Positions 1 through 5,748 of a stretch of DNA of 10,949 nucleotides are shown here, one piece after another. The stretch comes from Oscillibacter sp. (GTDB lineage Bacteria > Bacillota > Clostridia > Oscillospirales > Oscillospiraceae): contig JAHHSB010000030.1 of assembly GCA_020025415.1 (NCBI GenBank), positions 1 through 10,949 on the forward strand. The letters run 5' to 3'. Positions within the stretch are counted from its first letter, which is position 1; each line of letters opens with the position of its first letter. The translations under genes were made by a program, and so were the position numbers. A model generated the notes under the pieces. The model saw only the letters and a list, made by a program, of their open reading frames with translations, had not been told where the DNA came from and did not search any database.

Positions 1-1705
1 GATGGTGGTGCCCGTGGACGATCAGGGCCGCCACACCGACTACGCCGGCAAGTACGCCGGCATGACCACCGACGAATCCAACCCCGTCATCCTGGCGGAT
101 ATGAAAGAGAGCGGCATGCTCTTCGCCAGCGAGGACATCGTCCACTCCTATCCCCACTGCTGGCGCTGCAAGGGCCCCATCATCTTCCGGGCCACCCCCC
201 AGTGGTTCTGCTCCGTGGATGCCTTCAAGGAAGAGGCCTGCGAGGCCTGCGACGATGTGCGCTGGGTGCCCGGCTGGGGCATTGACCGCATGAAGTCCAT
301 GATCCGGGAGCGCAGCGACTGGTGTATCTCCCGTCAGCGCAAGTGGGGCCTGCCCATCCCCGTGGTCTACTGCAAGGACTGCGGCAAGCCCATCTGCACC
401 GATGAGACCATCGCTGCCATCTCCGCCCTGTTCGAGAAGGAGGGCTCCAACGCCTGGTTCGCCAAGACCGCCGAGGAGATCCTGCCCGAGGGCTTCAGCT
501 GTCCCCACTGCGGCTCCAAGGCAGGCTTTGAGAAGGAAGAGGACACCCTGGACGGCTGGTTCGACTCCGGCTCTACCCACTTCGCCGCCATGAAGCGGGA
601 TCAGGGCTTCTGGCCCGCCGATATGTATCTGGAGGGCCTGGACCAGTATCGCGGCTGGTTCCAGTCCAGCCTGCTCACCGCCGTGGGCGCTCTGGGCAAG
701 GGCGCGCCTTTTAAAGAGTGCGTCACCCACGGCTGGACCGTGGACGGCGAGGGCAAGGCCATGCACAAGTCTTTGGGCAACGGCATGGACCCCTATGAGA
801 TCATGGACAAGTACGGCGCGGACCTCCTGCGTCTGTGGGCTGCCAGCGCCGATTACCACGCGGATATGCGCTGCTCTCACGAGATCTTCAAGCAGCTTTC
901 CCAGAACTACCTGAAGTTCCGCAATACCGCCCGCTACTGCCTGGGCAACCTGGATGGCTTTGACGCCGATCACCTGTGCGCCCCCGAGGAGATGGAGGAG
1001 CTGGACCGCTGGGCCGTTAGCCGCCTGAATGTCCTGATCGACAAGTGCTTCAAGGCCTATGACGACTATGAGTTCAACGCCGTCACCCACGCGGTGAACG
1101 ACTTCTGCGTGGTGGAGCTGTCCAACTTCTATCTGGACATCATCAAGGACCGGCTCTACTGCGAGGAGCGGGACGGGGCCAAGCGCCGCAGCGCTCAGAC
1201 CGCCCTGTTCCTGATCCTGGACACCATGACCAAGATCATGGCCCCCATCCTGGCTTTCACCTGCGATGAGATCTGGCAGTCCATGCCCCACCGCAGCGGC
1301 GATGACGGCCGGAACGTGGTGTTCAACGAGATGAACCAGCCCTTTGCCGCCTACGCCCTGGACGCCGACACCATGGCCGCCTGGGATGGCCTCATCGCCG
1401 TCCGGGACGCTGTCAACGCCGTGCTGGAGCAGGCCCGCGCCGAGAAGAAGATCGGCAAGAGCCTGGAGGCCAAGGTCACCATCCCCGCCGCCCGCCTGAC
1501 CGGCGCCCGGCAGGTGAGTGTGGAGGAGCTGGCCGACCTGCTGATCGTCTCCCAGGTGGAGCTGAGCGGTGAGGCCGACGAGATCCGGGTGGAGCCTGCC
1601 GCGGGCAGCAAGTGCCCCCGCTGCTGGAAGCACTCTGCCAGTGCGCACCCCGAGGGCCTGTGCCCCCGCTGCGCCGCCGTGGTGGCGAAGCTGCCGGAAT
1701 TCTAA
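1..1705 (+). CDS. ileS: Isoleucyl-tRNA synthetase, C-terminal part (5' end outside window)
   Basis: This cytoplasmic class I synthetase charges tRNA-Ile with isoleucine and edits misactivated valine. The reading frame begins at base 2; the ATG there is internal, because the HIGH motif and most of the editing domain of this roughly 900-1000 residue family lie upstream. In the 567-residue fragment I see the catalytic-core block SYPHCWRCK with ATPQWF (about 49-69), a cysteine pair set C124/C127 and C167/C170 that looks like an inserted zinc knuckle, WFDSGSTH near 190, and LDQYRGWF near 215. The signature loop reads AMHKSLGN at 253-260, a variant of KMSKS that keeps the second lysine (K256). An anticodon-binding helical domain follows. 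The C-terminal zinc motif C538-C541...C554-C557 (CPRCWK, then CPRC) marks bacterial IleRS type 1. A terminator follows closely, so ileS ends its transcription unit. The identity is very secure. Confidence 0.97.
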   Translation, partial: MVVPVDDQGRHTDYAGKYAGMTTDESNPVILADMKESGMLFASEDIVHSYPHCWRCKGPIIFRATPQWFCSVDAFKEEACEACDDVRWVPGWGIDRMKSMIRERSDWCISRQRKWGLPIPVVYCKDCGKPICTDETIAAISALFEKEGSNAWFAKTAEEILPEGFSCPHCGSKAGFEKEEDTLDGWFDSGSTHFAAMKRDQGFWPADMYLEGLDQYRGWFQSSLLTAVGALGKGAPFKECVTHGWTVDGEGKAMHKSLGNGMDPYEIMDKYGADLLRLWAASADYHADMRCSHEIFKQLSQNYLKFRNTARYCLGNLDGFDADHLCAPEEMEELDRWAVSRLNVLIDKCFKAYDDYEFNAVTHAVNDFCVVELSNFYLDIIKDRLYCEERDGAKRRSAQTALFLILDTMTKIMAPILAFTCDEIWQSMPHRSGDDGRNVVFNEMNQPFAAYALDADTMAAWDGLIAVRDAVNAVLEQARAEKKIGKSLEAKVTIPAARLTGARQVSVEELADLLIVSQVELSGEADEIRVEPAAGSKCPRCWKHSASAHPEGLCPRCAAVVAKLPEF

Positions 1706-1712
1706 AACCCCT

Positions 1713-1746
1713 GGCCCGGAGAGAGCTCCTCTCCGGGCCTTTTTTT
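1713..1746 (+). terminator. Intrinsic terminator of ileS
   Basis: A perfect 11-bp stem (GGCCCGGAGAG paired with CTCTCCGGGCC) encloses a 5-base loop at 1713-1739 and is followed by seven T residues at 1740-1746. It starts 7 bases after the ileS stop codon. This is a textbook Rho-independent terminator and separates ileS from lspA. Confidence 0.9.
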
Positions 1747-1768
1747 GCCCGCCGGGGCGGGGGAACGG

Positions 1769-1797
1769 TTGCATTTTCCGCCGCCATCCCTTACACT
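1769..1797 (+). promoter_or_regulatory. Candidate promoter for lspA operon
   Basis: TTGCAT at 1769-1774 and TACACT at 1792-1797 are separated by exactly 17 bases. The -10 hexamer matches TATAAT at 4 of 6 positions, including the key first, second and last bases. The -35 keeps only TTG. It sits just after the ileS terminator, where a new promoter would be expected. Predicted transcription would start near 1804. The match is moderate and untested. Confidence 0.4.
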
Positions 1798-1800
1798 GAA

Positions 1801-1861
1801 AGACCGGGGCGGTCTCGCCCCCAACCATCAACGGAACAGACCCGGAGCCCGAGGCTCCGGG
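1801..1861 (+). promoter_or_regulatory. Two hairpins in lspA leader
   Basis: Two inverted repeats lie between the candidate promoter and the lspA ribosome binding site. The first is AGACCG-GGG-CGGTCT (1801-1815). The second is a perfect 9-bp stem CCCGGAGCC with loop CGA and GGCTCCGGG (1841-1861). The second ends three bases before the AGAGGAG Shine-Dalgarno sequence and has no T run, so it is not a terminator. It might modulate translation initiation or transcript stability. If transcription starts near 1804, only part of the first hairpin would be in the RNA. The role is inference. Confidence 0.35.
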
Positions 1862-1876
1862 AGAAGAGGAGCCAAT

Positions 1877-2338
1877 ATGATCGTTTTTGCAATCCTGGGC
1901 CTGGCGCTGCTGGGGCTGGACCAGTGGGTCAAGATCTGGACGGTGGGGCATCTGGCCCTGGGGGAGTCGGCGCCCCTGCTGCCGGGGCTGGTGGAGCTGC
2001 TGCGGGTCCACAACTACGGCGCCGCCTGGTCCAGCTTTTCCGGTATGCGATGGCTGCTGGTGGCGGTGACCTCCCTCATCGTGCTGGCGGTGGCGTACTT
2101 TCTGGTCCGGGGCGTCGTCCGCCACCCCCTGGGCCGGCTGGCGGGCTGGCTGATCATCGCCGGCGGCCTGGGCAACATTATCGACCGGGTGCGCCTGGGC
2201 TACGTGGTGGATATGTTCCACTTTACCTTCTGGCCCTCCTATCCCACCTTCAACGTGGCGGATGTGTGCATCGTGACGGGGGTGGCGCTGGGGGCGGTCT
2301 ACTACCTCTGGTTCTATGAAAAATACGACAAGCGGTAA
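1877..2338 (+). CDS. lspA: Lipoprotein signal peptidase (signal peptidase II)
   Basis: This integral membrane aspartyl protease removes the signal peptide from prolipoproteins after diacylglyceryl modification of the lipobox cysteine. The 153-residue product has normal family length and four hydrophobic segments (about 1-20, 57-78, 87-102, 130-148). All conserved boxes are visible: LDQWVK with D15, HNYGAAW (45-51), GNIIDR with N100 and D103, VVDMFHF, and FNVAD with N126 and D129. By comparison with Bacillus LspA, D103 and D129 are the catalytic dyad. The frame is open upstream to an ATG at 1745, but that start overlaps the ileS terminator and adds 44 low-quality residues. The ATG at 1877 has AGAGGAG five bases upstream and starts directly in the first transmembrane helix. 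The RluA-family gene follows after 12 bases, as in Bacillus lspA-ylyB. Confidence 0.97.
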   Translation: MIVFAILGLALLGLDQWVKIWTVGHLALGESAPLLPGLVELLRVHNYGAAWSSFSGMRWLLVAVTSLIVLAVAYFLVRGVVRHPLGRLAGWLIIAGGLGNIIDRVRLGYVVDMFHFTFWPSYPTFNVADVCIVTGVALGAVYYLWFYEKYDKR

Positions 2339-2350
2339 GAGGGGACGGAT

Positions 2351-3268
2351 ATGGAAACGCTGACGATCCAGGCCGGGGCGGAGGCCGCCGGCTGCCGGGT
2401 GGATGCCTGGCTGGCCGGGCAGCTTCCCGGCCAGACCCGCTCCGCCGTCCAGCGATTGCTGGAGGAGGGGCGGATCAGCTGCGCCGGCAAGACCCTGGCC
2501 AAAAACTATAAACTCACCGGGACGGAGACCCTCGCCGTCTCTCTGCCTGACCCGGTGGCCGTGGACCTGCGGCCGGAGGATATCCCCCTGGACGTGGTCT
2601 ATGAAGACGGGGACGTCATCGTGGTGAACAAGCCCAAGGGGCTGGTGGTCCATCCGGCGCCGGGCCACCCGGACGGGACGCTGGTCAACGCCCTGCTTCA
2701 CCACTGCGGGGACTCCCTCTCCGGCATCGGCGGGGAAAAACGCCCCGGCATTGTCCACCGGATTGACCGGGACACCTCGGGCCTGATCATCGCGGCGAAA
2801 AACGACTTCGCCCATCAGAAGCTGGCTGCCCAGCTTCAGGATCACTCCCTGGCCCGGACTTATGAGTGCATCGTAACGGGCAATCTGAAAGAAGACGGCG
2901 GCACCGTGAATGCCCCCATCGGCCGCCACCCCAGCAACCGAAAGAAGATGGCGGTGGTGGCAGGCGGCCGTCCGGCGGTGACCCATTGGGAGGTCATCGC
3001 CCGCTATCCGGGCTTTACCCATGTGCGCTGCAAGCTGGAGACCGGGCGCACCCATCAGATCCGGGTCCACATGGCCTACATCGGTCACCCCATTCTGGGG
3101 GACACGGTCTACGGAGCGAAAAAGGCAGTCCCCGGCCTCCAGGGCCAGTGTCTCCACGCCGTGGGCCTGCGCTTCATCCACCCCCGCAGCGGGGAGGTGG
3201 TGGAGCTTTCCTGCCCGCTGCCGGAGGAGTTCCGGGCCCAGCTTGCCAAGCTGGAGCGCCGGCAGTGA
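2351..3268 (+). CDS. RluA/RluD-family 23S rRNA pseudouridine synthase (YlyB-like)
   Basis: This cytosolic enzyme isomerises uridines to pseudouridine, most likely in the large-subunit rRNA. The 305-residue product has an N-terminal S4 RNA-binding domain (about 15-70, with SAVQRLLEEGRIS), then the catalytic domain. The active-site box HRIDRDTSGL spans 137-146, with D140 as the catalytic aspartate of the HRLD motif. Other family blocks are VVNKPKGLVVHP (91-102), the ETGRTHQIRVH block (230-240) and HPILGDTVYG (246-255). The ATG has GAGGGG six bases upstream. The gene starts 12 bases after lspA, so the two are almost certainly co-transcribed. The S4 domain and the position next to lspA favour the RluD/YlyB branch, but the exact uridine targets cannot be read from sequence. 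I leave the symbol blank for that reason. Confidence 0.94.
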   Translation: METLTIQAGAEAAGCRVDAWLAGQLPGQTRSAVQRLLEEGRISCAGKTLAKNYKLTGTETLAVSLPDPVAVDLRPEDIPLDVVYEDGDVIVVNKPKGLVVHPAPGHPDGTLVNALLHHCGDSLSGIGGEKRPGIVHRIDRDTSGLIIAAKNDFAHQKLAAQLQDHSLARTYECIVTGNLKEDGGTVNAPIGRHPSNRKKMAVVAGGRPAVTHWEVIARYPGFTHVRCKLETGRTHQIRVHMAYIGHPILGDTVYGAKKAVPGLQGQCLHAVGLRFIHPRSGEVVELSCPLPEEFRAQLAKLERRQ

Positions 3269-3301
3269 GCGGGGCGACTTTCCACAAAGGAGGATAACGG
3301 G

Positions 3302-3985
3302 ATGTTTCAGGGATTTGCCGACGAGACGGTGGATTTCATGTGGGGGATCCGCCTGAATAACCAGCGGGACTGGTTTGAAGAGCATAAGGAGGAGTACCGC
3401 AGCTGCTTCCAGCGGCCCATGCAGGAGCTGGCGGGGGAGATCTACGACTTTTTGCGGGAGAAGTACCCCCAGGAGCGGACCCTCACCTGCAAAGTCTCCC
3501 GGATCTATAAGGACGCCCGCCGCCTCCGGGGCCAGGGCCCCTACCGGGATCATCTGTGGTTTTCCATCCAGCAGCCCGTGGAGCAGTGGTCCGCGGCTCC
3601 CTGCTTCTGGTTTCAGCTGGGGCCGGAGGCCTGGTCCTACGGCCTGGGCTACTACTCGGCAAAGCCGGTGACCATGGCCCGGCTGCGGGCCCGGATGGAC
3701 GCCCGGCCCCGAGAGATGGAAAAACTCACCCGGGCCCTGGCGGGGCGTAAGGAACTGACCCTGGACGGGGAGGAGTACAAAAAGCCCCGCTCCCAGCCCG
3801 CCTCGGAGCTGCTGGAGCCCTGGTATCGGAAGAAGAACTTTAGCATCTGTCACGAAGAGAAGCTCTCTGACCCGGTGTTCTCCCGGGAGATCGTGGACAT
3901 CCTGAAAGATGCCTTTACCTTCCTGATGCCCTTTTATCAGTATTTTGTCACCCTGGACGACGACCCGGACCCTCGAGAGGCATGA
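3302..3985 (+). CDS. DUF2461 family protein, function unknown
   Basis: The 227-residue product is predicted soluble, with no signal peptide or membrane segment. It matches my knowledge of the DUF2461 family (TIGR02453 type), which has no assigned reaction. The recognisable parts are the N-terminal block LNNQRDWFEEHKEEY (18-32) and the block RIYKDARRLRGQGPYRDH (67-84), which corresponds to the family's R-x-x-R/K-D-x-R...PYK/R-x-H signature. Length is typical. The start is well defined: AAAGGAGG at 3286-3293 lies eight bases before the ATG. It follows the pseudouridine synthase by 33 bases with no terminator between them, so it is probably the last gene of the lspA operon, and a terminator follows its stop. 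Co-transcription does not by itself show a link to lipoproteins or rRNA. Family assignment is from memory of the motif. Confidence 0.85.
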   Translation: MFQGFADETVDFMWGIRLNNQRDWFEEHKEEYRSCFQRPMQELAGEIYDFLREKYPQERTLTCKVSRIYKDARRLRGQGPYRDHLWFSIQQPVEQWSAAPCFWFQLGPEAWSYGLGYYSAKPVTMARLRARMDARPREMEKLTRALAGRKELTLDGEEYKKPRSQPASELLEPWYRKKNFSICHEEKLSDPVFSREIVDILKDAFTFLMPFYQYFVTLDDDPDPREA

Positions 3986-4014
3986 GGCCTCCCGCCCGGT
4001 GAGCCGTCCCTTTG

Positions 4015-4040
4015 GGCCGGCCCCGGAGGCCGGCCTTTTT
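4015..4040 (+). terminator. Intrinsic terminator after the DUF2461 gene
   Basis: An 8-bp G+C-only stem (GGCCGGCC at 4015-4022 and 4028-4035) has a CCGGA loop and is followed by five T residues at 4036-4040. It begins 29 bases after the stop codon. It closes the lspA operon and precedes the miaB promoter. Each arm is itself palindromic, so other pairings are possible, but the hairpin plus T run is a standard terminator. Confidence 0.85.
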
Positions 4041-4087
4041 CCGTTCCGGGGCCGGCAGAGGAATCCGGGGCGGACGGGGGAAGCGGC

Positions 4088-4116
4088 TTGTTTTTCGCTA
4101 GATTTTGTGGTATGAT
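4088..4116 (+). promoter_or_regulatory. Sigma-A type promoter with extended -10, for miaB-mutS-mutL
   Basis: TTGTTT (4088-4093) and TATGAT (4111-4116) are separated by exactly 17 bases. TG at 4108-4109 gives the extended -10 form TGnTATGAT. The -10 matches the consensus at 5 of 6 positions. The surrounding 50 bases are strikingly A+T-rich for this genome. The site lies between an upstream terminator and the miaB start, 37 bases before the TTG codon. Expected transcription start is near 4123. It is the best promoter in the window. Confidence 0.78.
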
Positions 4117-4129
4117 ACCTTGATTCAAG
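4109..4129. promoter_or_regulatory. Two abutting 11-base palindromes over -10 and predicted start site
   Basis: GGTATGATACC (4109-4119) and CTTGATTCAAG (4119-4129) are each perfect inverted repeats with 5-base arms around one central base, and they share C4119. The first contains the -10 hexamer and the second covers the predicted transcription start. The position would suit a repressor operator. No regulator gene is present in the window, and an A+T-rich promoter can produce short palindromes by chance. Confidence 0.3.
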
Positions 4130-4140
4130 TATTTTCGATC

Positions 4141-4147
4141 AGGAGGA
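4141..4147 (+). promoter_or_regulatory. Ribosome binding site fixing the miaB TTG start
   Basis: AGGAGGA lies six bases before TTG at 4154. An in-frame TGA at 4121-4123 closes the frame upstream, and no ATG or GTG lies between it and the TTG. The first downstream in-frame methionine (residue 56) lies beyond the essential cysteine C43. The TTG is therefore the only workable start. Confidence 0.88.
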
Positions 4148-4153
4148 AGCAAG

Positions 4154-5569
4154 TTGGAACGCAAAGACGTACAGATCCCGGCGGAGGCTCTGGCCCGGCA
4201 GCGGGAATTTTCGGGGCAGATCCGCCGCCTGTTTGAAAGCCGCCAGGCCCATCCTCTGGCCTGCGTGGACACCTTCGGCTGCCAGCAGAACGTGGCCGAC
4301 GGGCAGAAGATCCAGGGAATGCTCCGGGAGATGGGCTTTGCCTTCACCCAGGAGCCGGGGGAGGCGGATCTGGTCATCCTCAACACCTGCGCTGTGCGGG
4401 AACACGCCGAGCAGCGGGTGTTCGGCAACCTGGGTGCTCTGACCCACACGAAAAAGGATAATCCCGAGCAGGTGATCTGCCTGTGCGGCTGTATGGCCCA
4501 GGAGGCACGGGTCTCTGAGCGGGTCAAGCGCTCCTATCCCCATGTGAACCTGGTGTTTGGCCCCCACGCGCTGTGGAAATTTCCGGAGCTTTTGTGGCAG
4601 GTCTATCAGACCCGCAAGCGTGTCTTTTCCGTGGCGGAGGAGGACGGCACCATCGCCGAGGGTATCCCCACTGTGCGGGAGGACGGGGTGAAGGCCTGGG
4701 TCTCCATCATGTACGGCTGCAACAACTTCTGTTCGTATTGCATCGTGCCCTATGTCCGGGGCCGGGAGCGGAGCCGGGACCCCCAGGCGGTGCTGGCTGA
4801 GGTGAAAGAGCTGGTGGCCGCTGGGTATAAGGACATCACGCTTCTGGGGCAAAACGTCAACTCTTACGGCAACGACCGGGAAGAGGACTATGACTTCGCT
4901 GACCTCCTTGCCGAGATCGACCAGATTCCCGGGGAGTATCTCATCCGCTTCATGTCCAGCCACCCCAAGGACGCCACCAAAAAGCTCTTCGACACCATGG
5001 CCCGCTGCAGCCACGTGGCCAAGCAGCTCCACCTGCCCTTCCAGTCCGGCAACGACCGGGTGCTGCGGGAGATGAACCGCCGCTATACCCGGGCACAGTA
5101 CCGGGAACTGGTGGAGTACGCCCGCTCGGTGATGCCCGGGCTGGTGCTTACCTCCGACGTGATTATCGGCTTCCCCGGGGAGACGGAGGCGGAGGCCATG
5201 GACACCATTTCCCTGGTAGACGAGCTGGGCTTTGACGCCCTGTTCACCTTCATTTACTCCCCCCGGCCGGGCACCAGGGCGGCGGAGCTGCCCGATCCTG
5301 TGCCCCGGGCGGAGAAGCAGAAGTGGTTCGATCGGCTTTTGGAGGTGCAGAACGCCCATTCCGCCCAGATCCACGCCGCCTATGTGGGCAAAACTGTCCG
5401 GGTGCTGGTGGACGGGGAGAGCGGCGACGAAGAATATCCCCTCGCCGCCCGCACCGAGGGCAACCGCTTGGTGCGGCTCCAGGGGGACAAGTCCCTTCTG
5501 GGACAGTTTGTGAATGTAAGGATCACCGGCTCCAACACCTGGGCGCTGTATGGCCGGGCGGAGGGCTGA
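4154..5569 (+). CDS. miaB: tRNA-2-methylthio-N6-dimethylallyladenosine synthase (radical SAM methylthiotransferase)
   Basis: This cytosolic enzyme inserts sulfur and methylates C2 of i6A at position 37 of tRNAs reading UNN codons, giving ms2i6A. It uses S-adenosylmethionine and two [4Fe-4S] clusters. The 471-residue product has the full three-domain layout. The N-terminal UPF0004 domain carries C43 (TFGCQQN), C79 (LNTCAVR) and C113 (CGCMAQE), ligands of the auxiliary cluster. The radical SAM core carries C189-x3-C193-x2-C196 (YGCNNFCSYC), followed by VRGRERSR. Further core blocks are LLGQNVNSYG (230-239), LHLPFQSGN and SDVIIGFPGET. A C-terminal TRAM domain (about 405-468) binds RNA. The family block FGCQQN with NTCAVRE favours MiaB over RimO or MtaB. 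The roughly 40-residue N-terminal extension before C43 is usual in Gram-positive MiaB. It begins with TTG and is the first gene after its promoter; mutS follows after a 179-base gap. Confidence 0.97.
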   Translation: MERKDVQIPAEALARQREFSGQIRRLFESRQAHPLACVDTFGCQQNVADGQKIQGMLREMGFAFTQEPGEADLVILNTCAVREHAEQRVFGNLGALTHTKKDNPEQVICLCGCMAQEARVSERVKRSYPHVNLVFGPHALWKFPELLWQVYQTRKRVFSVAEEDGTIAEGIPTVREDGVKAWVSIMYGCNNFCSYCIVPYVRGRERSRDPQAVLAEVKELVAAGYKDITLLGQNVNSYGNDREEDYDFADLLAEIDQIPGEYLIRFMSSHPKDATKKLFDTMARCSHVAKQLHLPFQSGNDRVLREMNRRYTRAQYRELVEYARSVMPGLVLTSDVIIGFPGETEAEAMDTISLVDELGFDALFTFIYSPRPGTRAAELPDPVPRAEKQKWFDRLLEVQNAHSAQIHAAYVGKTVRVLVDGESGDEEYPLAARTEGNRLVRLQGDKSLLGQFVNVRITGSNTWALYGRAEG

Positions 5570-5748
5570 GAACAAAAGAACGCGCCGAAGGTGAAGCCCG
5601 TCACGCTGCTGGAAGATGCCGCCCTTGGCCCCCGATTCCGGGCCGCCCGGGGACTGGGCCTTTGGGGAGCTTCGGCGGCGTGCTGGAACTGCAACAGCCC
5701 AGGGCTGGGGCTTTGGGAAAGACAAAGAAAGGACGATGAGGTGAGCGC
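5570..5748. other. Unexplained 179-base gap between miaB and mutS
   Basis: There is no terminator with a T run and no convincing promoter. GCCGAAG at 5584-5590 can pair with CTTCGGC at 5670-5676, enclosing a G+C-rich interior with several short internal pairings such as GGCCC (5627-5631) with GGGCC (5640-5644). CAGCC and GGCTG form another small hairpin at 5695-5707. Two near repeats, CTGGGCCTTTGGGG (5654-5667) and CTGGGGCTTTGGGA (5705-5718), lie inside. All three forward frames are partly open, but none has a start with a good ribosome binding site. In Bacillus, ymcA (ricA) and cotE occupy the corresponding interval; neither is recognisable here. It may be a structured mutS leader or decayed coding sequence. 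Confidence 0.3.

Noticed and set aside
1745..1876. Upstream ATG extending LspA by 44 residues
   Set aside because: The start lies in the T run of the ileS terminator and has no ribosome binding site, and the extension would place a charged, proline-rich stretch before the first membrane helix.
1612..2319. 235-codon plus-strand frame overlapping the ileS end and lspA
   Set aside because: It crosses the terminator and overlaps two well-supported genes in another frame; the glycine- and arginine-rich composition is that of a shadow frame.
4139..5725. 528-codon minus-strand open frame
   Set aside because: It is codon-aligned antisense to miaB and explained by the same codon bias.
5736..5744. 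Two-codon mini-ORF ATG AGG TGA directly before mutS
   Set aside because: It coincides with the mutS ribosome binding site GAGGTGA and has no upstream site of its own at suitable spacing; it is most likely accidental.
5616..5744. 42-residue ORF in the miaB-mutS gap
   Set aside because: There is no ribosome binding site at usable distance before the ATG and no family resemblance.
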